Assembly (NCBI RefSeq): GCF_000710345.2
Contig: NZ_JHEL01000015.1
Location: forward strand, 1,054,001 to 1,118,000
From: Curtobacterium sp. S6
Lineage (GTDB): Bacteria > Actinomycetota > Actinomycetes > Actinomycetales > Micrococcaceae
Direction of reading: 5' to 3'
DNA length: 64,000 nt
Part shown: in pieces, positions 42,814-51,451 of the stretch
Position numbering within the stretch: the stretch's first letter is position 1
Layout of the letters: every line of letters starts with the position of its first letter
Position numbers and translations under genes: made by a program
Notes under the pieces: generated by a model
The model's input: the letters and a program-made list of their open reading frames with translations, nothing else
The model's database searches: none
Told to the model about the DNA's origin: nothing

Positions 42814-43104
42814 CTAGATGTCCCTGCCTTCGCGACGCAATTGCTCGTCGACGTACTGGTCTTCGTCCTCGGCGGTCTCGTCAACCACGGTCGACTTCTT
42901 CTTGCCGCGCAGCTTGCCCCAGAACCGCATGAAATCGCGGCTGGCGTCTGCGTGGAGCTTGGGGAACGCCAAGTAGCCGACGGCGAATCCAATGAGGATC
43001 GCGAAGACCGCCGCGAGGACGAGTCCCGTGTGCAACAGGGCGCACACGACGAAGACGATCACCATGAGGGCGAGCCGGATGAGCGAATAGTACAGAAACT
43101 TCAC
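42814..43104 (-). CDS. DUF4229 membrane protein
   Basis: A 96-residue protein typical of actinobacterial DUF4229. M-K-F-L-Y-Y-S-L-I-R-L-A-L starts a first membrane segment (about residues 8-28), and a second spans 30-48. A basic patch RGKKK is followed by an acidic tail. Role unknown; such genes commonly neighbour menaquinone and cytochrome genes in this group. It is convergent with LysR and divergent from the next gene. Confidence 0.8.
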   Translation of the reverse strand: MKFLYYSLIRLALMVIVFVVCALLHTGLVLAAVFAILIGFAVGYLAFPKLHADASRDFMRFWGKLRGKKKSTVVDETAEDEDQYVDEQLRREGRDI

Positions 43105-43180
43105 GATGCTCGAGTGTACCCGCCTGACCTGGTAATCCGCTCGACACCGGAATCAGCGCCCACCGGTAAGATGGAGTGCT

Positions 43181-43522
43181 ATGAGAGCAGTCCTGATCAT
43201 CGTCGCGGCCGCGGTCGTCGTCGGCATGACCATCTACGCCCTGTTGGACATCGGACGGACGGAGAGGCACCGGATCGTTGCCCTGCCCAAATGGGCGTGG
43301 TTCATCATCGCCCTGATCGTTCCGGTGATCGGGCCCGGGCTGTGGCTCGCCTTCGGCTATCGCCGGCGGCCCTCGGGCGGCCGCCGGGCCGACGCTCACC
43401 CTACCCCCGGATCTGCGCCGGACGACGACGAAAAATACCTCCGGTTCCTCCAGCAACAGGCCGAACGCCGACGCCGCGACGAGGAACGCCGTCGCCGCGA
43501 ATCGGGCGAGAACGACCGCTGA
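43181..43522 (+). CDS. PLDc N-terminal-type small membrane protein
   Basis: A 113-residue protein with two membrane helices (about 3-22 and 38-58) separated by a loop ending LPKWAWFIIALIVPVIGPGLW, the pattern of the phospholipase-D-nuclease N-terminal domain (PLDc_N). No catalytic HKD motif exists, so it is not a nuclease itself. The C-terminal 50 residues are a highly charged Arg/Glu helix. A strong terminator follows. Function unknown. Confidence 0.75.
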   Translation: MRAVLIIVAAAVVVGMTIYALLDIGRTERHRIVALPKWAWFIIALIVPVIGPGLWLAFGYRRRPSGGRRADAHPTPGSAPDDDEKYLRFLQQQAERRRRDEERRRRESGENDR

Positions 43523-43547
43523 CCCCGCGGCATCGCGCGAAAACCAC

Positions 43548-43583
43548 GAGACCCCCGGAATCCCTAAGGATTCCGGGGGTCTC
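43548..43583. terminator. Hairpin between the PLDc_N-type gene and ccsB
   Basis: A 16-bp perfect stem (43,548-43,563 with 43,568-43,583), loop CTAA, between convergent genes. It can act in both directions. Confidence 0.8.
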
Positions 43584-43618
43584 ATGGTTCCGGGGCATCG
43601 ACTAAGCCCCCGATGGAT

Positions 43619-44701
43619 TTACAGCCCCGAGTAGGAGTGCAGTCCGTTGAAGACGACGTTCACGGCGGTGAAGTTGAAGATGATGCATCCGTAGCCGATG
43701 ATCGACAACCACGCCGAACGCGGGCCGGTCCAGCCACGGGTCGCCCTCGCGTGCAGGTACGCCGCGTAGACGACCCAGATGACGAAGGTCCAGACCTCCT
43801 TGGTGTCCCAGCCCCAGTAGCGGCCCCAGGCCTTATTCGCCCAGATCGCGCCCATGGCCAGGGTAAAGGTCCACATCACGAAGCCGACGGTGTTGAGGCG
43901 GAAGGCGAAGTTCTCCAGGGCCTGCGAGGACGGCACGAGGCGCATGAAGCCGAGGCCGGCTTTCTCGCCCTCGATCAGCTTCTTCTCGCGACGCGACTGA
44001 ATCAACTGCAAGACGGCCATCGCGAAGGTCAGCGTGAAGACCCCGGAGGCCATCACGGCCACGGACACGTGAATCACGAGCCAGTACGACTGAAGCGCGG
44101 GCTTCAGGTGCCCGACCGGCGTCGGGAAGCCGATGGTCGCGGCCACCATCATGATCAGGGAGAGGCCCGTGACCAAGGCGCCCACGAACCGGAGGTCCCG
44201 GAAGATCAGGGCGATCAGGAACACGACGGATACCACGAGGGCGCCGGTCGTGCAGAACTCGTACATATTGCCCCACGGGACGCGGCCCGCGGCCAGCCCG
44301 CGCGTGACGACGCCGATCGCGTGCACCACGCACGCGATGATCATGACGGCCACGGCCACCTTGGCGGCCGGACGACGCTGGCCGGAATAGGCCATGGAAT
44401 CGTCCGCGACGTGTTCGGTCAGCTTGGCGCGCGTGCTGGCGGTGTACGCCCGCCCGCGGCTTCCCCCGCCACCGCCTTCGACGTGGATCGCCGAGGAGCT
44501 CGACGACGAGCCCGCCGAGGCCGTGGCACCGGCCAAGGCCGGCTCCCGATCGCCCTCGAGCGCGGCGGCCTCAGCCTTGCGGGTCGCCCGCGAATTGGTC
44601 GCGAGGTCCCACGTGAAGGACACGAAGGACACTAGATAGATCACCGCGGCCAGGAGCATAAATGCCTCGCTCCACTGACCCAGGTTCTCGTTGATAGTCA
44701 T
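43619..44701 (-). CDS. ccsB: System II cytochrome c biogenesis protein CcsB/ResC
   Basis: A 360-residue multi-spanning membrane protein that exports and presents haem for attachment to apocytochromes c. The tryptophan-rich haem motif is WGRYWGWDTKEVW at about residue 290, with conserved histidines in flanking helices. About eight membrane segments are present, with a Ser-rich linker at residues 55-80. It lies 67 bases downstream of resB. I chose ATG 44,701; the frame continues to 44,734. Confidence 0.92.
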   Translation of the reverse strand: MTINENLGQWSEAFMLLAAVIYLVSFVSFTWDLATNSRATRKAEAAALEGDREPALAGATASAGSSSSSSAIHVEGGGGGSRGRAYTASTRAKLTEHVADDSMAYSGQRRPAAKVAVAVMIIACVVHAIGVVTRGLAAGRVPWGNMYEFCTTGALVVSVVFLIALIFRDLRFVGALVTGLSLIMMVAATIGFPTPVGHLKPALQSYWLVIHVSVAVMASGVFTLTFAMAVLQLIQSRREKKLIEGEKAGLGFMRLVPSSQALENFAFRLNTVGFVMWTFTLAMGAIWANKAWGRYWGWDTKEVWTFVIWVVYAAYLHARATRGWTGPRSAWLSIIGYGCIIFNFTAVNVVFNGLHSYSGL

Positions 44702-44768
44702 GCTTCCCTTTCTGGGCCGCTCGTCGGAAGCCACCCCTGACGCGGTGACCAGTCCCGATGCGAGAAAA

Positions 44769-46403
44769 TTACGCCTCGTTGAATTCTAATCCCCATTCCT
44801 GGGCAAAGAGATCGGTCAGTTTGTCGGCCTCCATGGCAATGCGCGGGTCTTCGCCGCGAGCCAGCAGGCCGTATTCGACGACCACGGCGCGGGCTCCCCC
44901 GTCGAGCACGGTCTCGTGGGCCTTGACCCAGACGCGACGCCGGGCCACGAAGAGGGAGACGATGAGACCGCTGAAGGCCAGCAGGAAGGAAACCAGGACG
45001 ACCGGCTTGCCCGGATCGTAGTGGATATCCAGGCCCGCGTACCGTTTGACGCCCTCGAACTGGACGCTACCCTTCCCCTCGGGGAGTTGGTAAGTGTTGT
45101 TCTGCTCGGTCAGCACGATGCCGCCGTGATCGGATTTCATGGAGTTCAGCTCGTGAAGCTTATTGGTATCCAACACGTACACGTTCTGCGGATCGCCCTT
45201 ATCGAGGCCGAGATCCCCGTAGTACGAGGAGAGCACGAGGGCCGGATTGGCCGGAGCCGCGTCCACGGAGTGCGGCATCTGACCGGATTGGATCACGGCG
45301 GTCGGCAAGAACATGCCGACGAATCCGAGCTGGTCGGGTGACGCGTCGGGAACCTTGAGCACCATCGAGGAGGTGAAGACCTTATCGGTCGGCAGGCTCA
45401 CCACCGGGCCCTCATAGGCCACCTTTCCGTCGCCGTCGGTGACCTTGACGATCGGCGCGTATCCGTTGCCGGAAAGGTACACGTTATTGCCGTCGATGTT
45501 GAGCGGCTCGTTGACCTTCAGGGATTCCTTCTTCGGCTCCGCGTTCGGGGAATCCTTGACCGTCATCTGCGCGTCGTAGCCGAGGTCCTGCCCGTAGGTC
45601 GACGAGGTTTTATCCCGGTCGTAGGTCACGTTGAGCTTGTCGAGCGTGACGGAGAAGTTGCGCAGCCAATCGGGGTTGTAGTTGGTGCCCGGCTTGAACT
45701 GGTCGTAGCTGACGAGCGTATTGACGTGGGACTCGCCCTCGACCACGATCTTCTGACCGCTGTAGCCAAATTGCCCGCCCACGGCCACGCCGATCAGGAC
45801 GCCGATCATGGCCGCGTGGAACACCAGATTGCCGATCTCGCGGAAATATCCGCGCTCCGCGCCGACGCTCGGGCTCGAGGAGTCCTCGCGCAGCTCGGTG
45901 CGGTAGTGCCGCTTCTTCAGGATGCGCTGCGCCGTCGCCGCGGCCCCGCCTGCCGTCAGCCCGCCGTCCACCGAATCCACGGGAATGGTCAGGGTCCGGT
46001 GCTGCGGGAGCCTGCTCAGGTTGCGCGGGGTGCGCGGCGGCTTGGCCCCGTAAGCTTTGGCGTGCTTGATGGCCCGCGGGATCACGCAACCGATCAAGGA
46101 GATGAACAGCAGGAGGTAAATGGCCGAAAACCAGGCCGAGGAAAAGACGTCGAACAGCTGAAGTTTCTCGGCGATCGGCCCCCACGTTTTGTGGGAGTCC
46201 ATGTATTCCTGGACCTTCTGCGGGTCCTGAATGTTCTGGGGGAACATCGACCCCGGAACCGCGGCGACCGCGAGCAGAAGGAGCAGGAACAGCGCGGTGT
46301 TCATCTTGGTCAGCTGGGTCCACGCCCACCGGAGCATGCCGATGGGCCCCAGAGCCGGGGCGACCTTCTTGGCTGCTGTCTTCTGTTTACTCATGCCATC
46401 CAT
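44769..46403 (-). CDS. resB: Cytochrome c biogenesis protein ResB
   Basis: A 544-residue membrane protein that acts with CcsB as the system II haem lyase. Three membrane segments lie in the first ~220 residues. A long extracytoplasmic domain (about 225-480) follows, with a VVEGESHVNTLVSYDQFKPG start, and a final membrane helix at about 480-500 precedes a short cytoplasmic tail. This is the usual actinobacterial ResB layout. Starts at 46,403 or 46,394 (both ATG) cannot be decided. It lies 52 bases downstream of ccdA. Confidence 0.92.
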   Translation of the reverse strand: MDGMSKQKTAAKKVAPALGPIGMLRWAWTQLTKMNTALFLLLLLAVAAVPGSMFPQNIQDPQKVQEYMDSHKTWGPIAEKLQLFDVFSSAWFSAIYLLLFISLIGCVIPRAIKHAKAYGAKPPRTPRNLSRLPQHRTLTIPVDSVDGGLTAGGAAATAQRILKKRHYRTELREDSSSPSVGAERGYFREIGNLVFHAAMIGVLIGVAVGGQFGYSGQKIVVEGESHVNTLVSYDQFKPGTNYNPDWLRNFSVTLDKLNVTYDRDKTSSTYGQDLGYDAQMTVKDSPNAEPKKESLKVNEPLNIDGNNVYLSGNGYAPIVKVTDGDGKVAYEGPVVSLPTDKVFTSSMVLKVPDASPDQLGFVGMFLPTAVIQSGQMPHSVDAAPANPALVLSSYYGDLGLDKGDPQNVYVLDTNKLHELNSMKSDHGGIVLTEQNNTYQLPEGKGSVQFEGVKRYAGLDIHYDPGKPVVLVSFLLAFSGLIVSLFVARRRVWVKAHETVLDGGARAVVVEYGLLARGEDPRIAMEADKLTDLFAQEWGLEFNEA

Positions 46404-46455
46404 TTTCGGTAGCGGATTTCTGCCGTGTGACGTGGGGGTTCGTCCCGCGGGCCGA

Positions 46456-47220
46456 TCACACCGGAAGCTCGTAACCCGGGGTGATCCCCTGGAGCCAGGA
46501 CATCATCGCGCCCCATAGCCCGGTGGCCATCAGGAGCCCCACGATCACGAGGGCGACGCCCCCGACGATCTGCAGGGTCCGGCGGTGCTTCTTCAGGAAG
46601 GCAAACATCTCTGCCGACTTCCGGAAACCCAGGGCGATCAGTAGAAACGGTATCCCCAACCCCAGACAATAGGCCACGGTCAGGACAATGGCCTTGAGGC
46701 TGTTGGGGCCTTCCAGGAAGACGAGCGCTTGGACCGCGGCGAACGTCGGCCCGATGCAGGGCGCCCACCCCAGCCCGAAGGTGATGCCGAGCAGCGGCGC
46801 GCCCCACAGGCCGGCCGGCGGCTTGGCGTGGATCTTGCGATCGCGCTGGAACCAGGAAAATCCACCCATGAACACGATGCCGAGGGCGATCACCAGAATC
46901 CCCAGGACCATCTGCAGCCAGGTTTGACTCCTGACCCACGGTGCCGCACCGAATTGCGCCAGGACCACGGACAACAGCACGAAGACGAGGGAAAACCCGA
47001 GGATGAACAGGCCCGTTCCGGCGAACATGCGACCGCGGCGGCGTCGTTGCAGGTCGCTACCGGTCAGGCCCGTCACGTAGGCGAGGTACCCGGGAACGAG
47101 CGGAAGAACGCAGGGCGACGCGAAAGAGATCAGCCCGGCAAAGGCTGCCAGGGGGATGGAGGCCCACAGGGAGCCTTCCAACACCACGGAGCCAAAGGAC
47201 GATTCGGCGGCCAGGAGCAC
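46456..47220 (-). CDS. ccdA: Thiol-disulfide interchange membrane protein CcdA
   Basis: A 254-residue, six-helix membrane protein that carries reducing power from cytoplasmic thioredoxin to the outside. The first redox Cys is in FASPCVLPLVPGYL, the second in GWAPCIGPTFAAVQAL. It probably keeps the neighbouring TlpA-like protein reduced for haem attachment. GTG 47,220, eight bases after the tlpA stop, gives the right length; an upstream open frame overlaps tlpA and is not needed. Confidence 0.9.
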   Translation of the reverse strand: MLLAAESSFGSVVLEGSLWASIPLAAFAGLISFASPCVLPLVPGYLAYVTGLTGSDLQRRRRGRMFAGTGLFILGFSLVFVLLSVVLAQFGAAPWVRSQTWLQMVLGILVIALGIVFMGGFSWFQRDRKIHAKPPAGLWGAPLLGITFGLGWAPCIGPTFAAVQALVFLEGPNSLKAIVLTVAYCLGLGIPFLLIALGFRKSAEMFAFLKKHRRTLQIVGGVALVIVGLLMATGLWGAMMSWLQGITPGYELPV

Positions 47221-47227
47221 GATGAAC

Positions 47228-47869
47228 CTACGAACCCTTCGACGGGTGAGATGCGTCCTTGCCGTCGATCTGGTCTTGGACGAGGCTCCGGACGGTCGAT
47301 TCGTCGATCTGGCCGAGCACGCGCGCCGCGACGCGCCCCTGCGAGTCGAGCACGAGGGTCGTGGGGACCGCCTGCGCGGGCACGTACTGCGAAAGCGCCA
47401 TGAGGACGCCTCCGGCGCGATCCTCGACCGACGGATAGGCGATGCCAAAGTTCCGCTCGAAGGCCTCGGCCGTACCCTGCTCGTCCCGGAGGTTGATGCC
47501 GTAGAAGTTGACCTTGTCGCCAAATTCCTGCGACAGCTTCTGCAGGTGTGGCGCCTCCGCACGGCAGGGTGCGCACCCCGCGTACCAGAAGTTCAAAACG
47601 CTGGGTTTACCGCGAAGCTGGTCTCCGGTCAGCGACTCGCCGCCGAAAAGCTTGCCCTCGAAGGACACGGGCTCTCCGCGCTTGGCCTTGCTGAATTCGG
47701 TCACGGAACCGTCACCCGAGATGTATCCCTTGCCATCCGCGGAGTTCGCCTGATCCGAGAGGTCCGAATTGTCCTTATTCGAGCATCCGGTCACGACCGC
47801 CAGACCCGCGACCGTGGCAACCGAAAACAGTCCGCGGCGGGTCATGGGGCGGGGTGAAGAACTGGGCAT
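47228..47869 (-). CDS. TlpA/ResA-like thiol-disulfide oxidoreductase lipoprotein
   Basis: A 213-residue thioredoxin-fold protein at the outer face of the membrane. The N-terminus has M-T-R-R-G-L-F-S and a hydrophobic run ending in the lipobox VVTGC (Cys29), so it is a lipoprotein, possibly Tat-exported. The redox motif CAPC is at residues 99-102. It should reduce the CXXCH cysteines of apocytochromes c, fed by CcdA. First member of a tlpA-ccdA-resB-ccsB unit. Confidence 0.9.
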   Translation of the reverse strand: MPSSSPRPMTRRGLFSVATVAGLAVVTGCSNKDNSDLSDQANSADGKGYISGDGSVTEFSKAKRGEPVSFEGKLFGGESLTGDQLRGKPSVLNFWYAGCAPCRAEAPHLQKLSQEFGDKVNFYGINLRDEQGTAEAFERNFGIAYPSVEDRAGGVLMALSQYVPAQAVPTTLVLDSQGRVAARVLGQIDESTVRSLVQDQIDGKDASHPSKGS

Positions 47870-47901
47870 GGTGTCTCTCTGGAAATGATGTCAAGATGTC
47901 G

Positions 47902-47950
47902 GGGCCGGCCTCCGGACGCGGTCGCGTCCAGCCGGCAAGGGGGCCGGCCC
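47902..47950 (-). other. Nested inverted repeats upstream of tlpA
   Basis: Outer arms GGGCCGGCC (47,902-47,910) and GGCCGGCCC (47,942-47,950) surround an inner GGACGCG/CGCGTCC hairpin (47,914-47,929). They lie between the phosphatase gene stop and the tlpA start, 33 bases before the latter. No T tract follows, so it may be a read-through-controlling or stabilising structure rather than a full terminator. Confidence 0.45.
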
Positions 47951-47972
47951 GTAGGTCAAACCCATCGTTCGA

Positions 47973-48650
47973 TTATGATCCCGGAAGCTGAATGACCCCT
48001 GGATATAGCTCGGCGGCCGGTTCGGAATACGTCACTTTCGGGGCCCGCGGGGCCGAAATGTCCTCAAATGTCAGCGAGGTCACCGAGGCCAGGTTGCACT
48101 GCCTGGTACGAGGATCGTGCGGGAGCATCCGCCCTTCGACGCTCGATCGCGCCATCCAGATCGGAAGCTGGTGGGAGACGATGATCGCCTGGGCCCCATC
48201 CCCACCGCGCGCCACCGCTTCCACCGCGGCATCTTTGATGGCCGCGGCCATGCGCCGGACTTGCTCACGATACGGCTCGCCCCACGACGGACGCAGGGGG
48301 TTGGTCATGAAGCGCCAGTGGCGAGGGTGCCGCACGAGCTCATCGCGGCTCACGTGGAGGCCCTCAAAATAATTGCCGGCCTCGATCACGCGCTCGTCGA
48401 GGGTCACCGGAAGGTTCAGGGCCTGAGAGATCGGCGCCGCAGTCTCTTGGGTGCGCGTCAGGGGCGACGCCGCCAGGTACACGAATCGCGCTCCTCGCGC
48501 GGCACGTCGTTCGAATTCCCGCGCGGCGAGTTCGGCCATCTGGTGCCCGGCCGCGGAGAGATGAAATTCCGGGAGCCGGCCGTAAACGATGCGATCCGGA
48601 TTGTGGACCTCGCCGTGGCGCATGAGGTGAACGGTAGCGCTGTGAGACAT
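47973..48650 (-). CDS. Histidine phosphatase family protein (phosphoglycerate-mutase-like)
   Basis: A 225-residue enzyme of the His-phosphatase superfamily. The nucleophile motif LMRHGEVHN is at residues 9-17; the second catalytic region SPLTRTQETAAPI follows near residue 63, and the second His is in IIVSHQLPIW. It lacks the length and motifs of true glycolytic mutases, so a phosphatase role is more likely. It precedes the cytochrome maturation genes on the same strand with a 103-base gap, a common actinobacterial arrangement. Confidence 0.85.
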   Translation of the reverse strand: MSHSATVHLMRHGEVHNPDRIVYGRLPEFHLSAAGHQMAELAAREFERRAARGARFVYLAASPLTRTQETAAPISQALNLPVTLDERVIEAGNYFEGLHVSRDELVRHPRHWRFMTNPLRPSWGEPYREQVRRMAAAIKDAAVEAVARGGDGAQAIIVSHQLPIWMARSSVEGRMLPHDPRTRQCNLASVTSLTFEDISAPRAPKVTYSEPAAELYPGVIQLPGS

Positions 48651-48709
48651 GGGCCTAGTCTCTCAGATAGTCCCTCTGGCGGCCATTCGTCCGGACCCCG
48701 GACGTCGGC

Positions 48710-49018
48710 TCACGGTTCCTCCGGGTCACGCCCCGCGAGGATGCCGCGGAGAATGCGCTCGATTCGGCCTTGATCCACCCGCCAGAAGTCACGCGGGACC
48801 CCGTCGACGCGAACCACGGGAATCTCCTCGGCATGCCGTTTCAGCAGGTCCAACCGTTCCTCGACGTTAATCTCGGTGACCTCGATCCCGAGCGGATCCG
48901 TCACGGACTTCAGGTCGATCCGCGCCTGGTCACACAGGTGACAGCCCGGGGAGGTCAGCAGCTCGACCGTGGGCGTGTGCCCCGGAGCGGGGGCCGATTC
49001 GCGGTCTTCCATGGACAT
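48710..49018 (-). CDS. Glutaredoxin family protein
   Basis: A 102-residue thioredoxin-fold protein with the redox site CHLC at residues 26-29 within LLTSPGCHLCDQAR and the cis-Pro in IPVVRVDG. It belongs to the short glutaredoxin-like group (YruB/DUF836 type) often found before cytochrome maturation genes. The start is uncertain (ATG 49,018 or 49,012). It lies 59 bases upstream of the phosphatase gene in the same direction. Confidence 0.83.
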   Translation of the reverse strand: MSMEDRESAPAPGHTPTVELLTSPGCHLCDQARIDLKSVTDPLGIEVTEINVEERLDLLKRHAEEIPVVRVDGVPRDFWRVDQGRIERILRGILAGRDPEEP

Positions 49019-49111
49019 CTTCCGTTCGTTGGCCGTGCCGGGATTGGGTACGCATTCGGCCGCCCCTCGCGATGCGAGGTGACGGCCGAGAATGCTCAAG
49101 ACAAGAAGAGT

Positions 49112-49210
49112 CTACTTCTTGTTGCGACGCTGGTGGCGGGTCTTGCGAAGCAGCTTACGGTGCTTCTTCTTCGCCATGCGCTTGCGGCGCTTCTTAATAA
49201 CTGAACCCAT
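49112..49210 (-). CDS. Ribosomal protein bS22 (AURKAIP1/COX24-domain)
   Basis: A 32-residue, extremely basic protein on the minus strand, reading [12 protein letters not shown] then [11 protein letters not shown]. It matches the actinobacterial small-subunit protein bS22, first seen in mycobacterial ribosome structures. AGGTAGGGA lies upstream of the ATG. The 219 bases beyond it to the GntR gene hold no other gene that I can support. Confidence 0.92.
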   Translation of the reverse strand: MGSVIKKRRKRMAKKKHRKLLRKTRHQRRNKK

Positions 49211-49429
49211 AGGATCCCTACCTTGATAGTCGTACGTCGGTGGCAAGCACGCTCATGCGCGGCAAAGCCACCGGGTGGCGTCCTTGTCCCCCGTGCCGAG
49301 GACGGCGGAGGCTTGCGGTCAAAACGTTCGCTCATGAGGTTTACTGCAGGCAAAGAAAAGCCCAATACAGCGAAAACGTTCCTCACATACCCTACAAGGT
49401 GGAGTCAAATATCTTCGAATCGGCCGCTT

Positions 49430-50344
49430 TTACCCGGCCGACTCACCCGCCGATGCGGAGGATCCGCCGTTCGAGGCCGCTTCCATGGGGTTGAGGGTCT
49501 CGTTGGCTCGCGGGGCCGCGTCCGGAAGGTCCGCGTCCCGGGACTTGTTGTCCGCCACGTGATCGGCAAGCTTCGACGTCGGGGCCAGCGGATGGACCTC
49601 TCCGTCCTCCCCTAGCTCGGGCTGAACGAAGACGGAGGCCGAGGAACGCTGTTTGCGCTCCGGGTCCACGCCGGCCTCGAGATAGTGGCCCTCGATGTGT
49701 TCGGCCACCATGCGAGCGGCCAATTCGTTATCCCCCGATTCGATCGCGGCGTAAATCGCGCGGTGTTCGGCGCACAACCGCGTTGCCGTGGTGGACCACA
49801 GTGGGACGTACCCGACGAGCGAGAGCGTGTACTCGTAGATCGAGTCCCGCAAGGACGTCAATAGCCCCGTGACCAGGCTGTTGCCCGCCAAGCGCGTGAG
49901 GGCGACGTGGAAGGAGACCTCCAGGTGGTGGAAATCCTTGAGGGACAGGTCGTCTCGGGACATCTCGTCGATAATCTTGGCGAGTTCCCGCATGGACGGG
50001 TGCTCGGGGTTGGCACGACGCAGCGCCCAAGTTTCCAGCAGGACCCGGGTGTGCACGATATCGCGGAGCGGATATTCCGCCGTCGCCATGTGCAGCTTGA
50101 GCGCCGGCCCGGCGCTGGCCGCTGGCTCCCGCACGAGCTGGGCGATCATCTGGTGTCGTTTGCCCTCGTAGAGCCGGAGGATCCCCCTGGATTCGAGGTC
50201 CTTGAGCGCCTCGTGCGTCGCGCTGCGGGACGTCCCCACGGCATCGGAGATTCGACGCTCGCTCGGCAGCTCCTGTCCCAGGACGAGGTTGCCGTCGAAC
50301 AGCTCGTTCTCCAGCCATTGAAGGATCTTACGGTCGGTAGCCAT
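49430..50344 (-). CDS. GntR/FadR family transcriptional regulator
   Basis: A 304-residue regulator. The N-terminal winged helix (residues 5-70) has LGQELPSERRISDAVGTSRSATHEALKDLESRGIL. The all-helical FCD domain (about 85-220) has His residues in FHHLEVSFHVALTRLAGN and AEHRAIYAAI that usually bind a metal and a small organic acid. After residue 225 there is an 80-residue Ser/Ala/Pro/Asp-rich tail, absent from most FadR proteins. Target genes unknown; it is not adjacent to a catabolic operon. Confidence 0.87.
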   Translation of the reverse strand: MATDRKILQWLENELFDGNLVLGQELPSERRISDAVGTSRSATHEALKDLESRGILRLYEGKRHQMIAQLVREPAASAGPALKLHMATAEYPLRDIVHTRVLLETWALRRANPEHPSMRELAKIIDEMSRDDLSLKDFHHLEVSFHVALTRLAGNSLVTGLLTSLRDSIYEYTLSLVGYVPLWSTTATRLCAEHRAIYAAIESGDNELAARMVAEHIEGHYLEAGVDPERKQRSSASVFVQPELGEDGEVHPLAPTSKLADHVADNKSRDADLPDAAPRANETLNPMEAASNGGSSASAGESAG

Positions 50345-50409
50345 GCGGTGATGAATCTTTCATGCTGTGGTCAACGATGCGGTTCCAGGTCGAAGGGGAA
50401 GCCCTCCTC

Positions 50410-51357
50410 CTATCGTCCACGCTTCCTGCCAAACAGATTAGCCAAAAAGCCTGAAGGTTTGTGCTCTCCCGAGGCCACCTCGCCATCCGAGGGGCTCTCC
50501 GCGCGCCGAACCTGGGGATCCAGCGGCTCCCACGAGGCCCGCTCGCCCGACGATTCGGCGGAACGCCGGTGTTGCGGCGCCCGACGGGACTCGGGGTCGC
50601 CGCCGGCCGGTGCGGCGCCGGGAACGCTCGCTGCACGCGCCGAGGAGGCGCTCGATGCGGCCGGGGCCCTCAGCGCGGAGGTGGCGGCATCCCCGGTCGT
50701 GGACGGGCCGATATTCAACGGCGTCAAGGGGGTGAAAGTCACCCCGTCGTGCCGGGACCGGGCGATCGGGGCGGGACCGTCGGTGCCGGTCGCCTCCGCG
50801 ACGGCGGGAGCGACCGGTCGGGCTTCCTCGGCGTCGACGTGCTCGGGCTCCGGGTCGGCCGCGTAATACTCCTCGGACTCAGTCAACGGGGACAGATGCG
50901 GGCGCGCGGGGGCCTCGCGTGAATCCTCCGGGGCGGAATCATCCTGGGCTTCGGGCGCGACCTCGGCGGCGGGTGCGGAGGCCTCGGGCTCCGAGGGGGC
51001 GGCGGGGGCGTCCTCGGGCGCGGTCGCCGTCGCGTCGGGCTCGGTCGACTCCGGGGCTTCCGGGGTTGCCGGGGTTGCCGGGGCCTCGGCGTCGGCCGCG
51101 GGCGCCGAGAGCTCCTCGACCCACGAGCTGATCTCCGCCAGGGGCGCCGTATTCAGCGAATACAGCCTCCGCTGGCCCTGGGCCTTCATGGTGACCAGTC
51201 CGGCCTCGCGCAGGACCTTCAGGTGTTTCGACACGGTCGGCTGGCTCACGCCCAGCTCGGTGACGACGTCGTTGACAGGACGCGGTCCTGTCTGGACGAC
51301 GGCGAGAATGCGCCGTCGGGTAGCGTCAGCAACCACGGCAAATACGTCAGTGCTCAT
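50410..51357 (-). CDS. ArsR family regulator with long acidic tail
   Basis: A 315-residue protein. Residues 1-80 form an ArsR-type winged helix (DATRRRILAVVQTGP, then VSQPTVSKHLKVLREAGLV), without the Cys/His metal ligands of metal-sensing ArsR proteins. Residues 85-300 are acidic Ala/Pro/Glu-rich disordered sequence. The C-terminus is GFLANLFGRKRGR, a short amphipathic basic helix like the tail of the DUF6882-like protein at 8,110. Start ATG 51,357 has GGTGGAGG just before it. A palindrome lies upstream. Confidence 0.82.
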   Translation of the reverse strand: MSTDVFAVVADATRRRILAVVQTGPRPVNDVVTELGVSQPTVSKHLKVLREAGLVTMKAQGQRRLYSLNTAPLAEISSWVEELSAPAADAEAPATPATPEAPESTEPDATATAPEDAPAAPSEPEASAPAAEVAPEAQDDSAPEDSREAPARPHLSPLTESEEYYAADPEPEHVDAEEARPVAPAVAEATGTDGPAPIARSRHDGVTFTPLTPLNIGPSTTGDAATSALRAPAASSASSARAASVPGAAPAGGDPESRRAPQHRRSAESSGERASWEPLDPQVRRAESPSDGEVASGEHKPSGFLANLFGRKRGR

Positions 51358-51388
51358 GCCTCCACCATAACGGTGTATTCCGGCAGGC

Positions 51389-51398
51389 GTATGCATAC
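51389..51398. promoter_or_regulatory. GTATGCATAC palindrome upstream of the ArsR gene
   Basis: A 10-base perfect palindrome 32 bases upstream of the start codon, embedded in a longer imperfect repeat GGCGTATG/CATACACGCC. It stands out in GC-rich surroundings and fits autoregulation, but binding is inferred only. Confidence 0.4.
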
Positions 51399-51451
51399 AC
51401 GCCCGTCGAATTGCGACCGGTGGTCCCGCTCGGGTCTTTCCCCGGCTCGAG

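Noticed and set aside
46456-47562. Long ccdA frame with ~114 extra N-terminal residues
   Set aside because: The extension overlaps tlpA, is Arg/Ser-rich and has no family match; GTG 47,220 gives the normal CcdA length.
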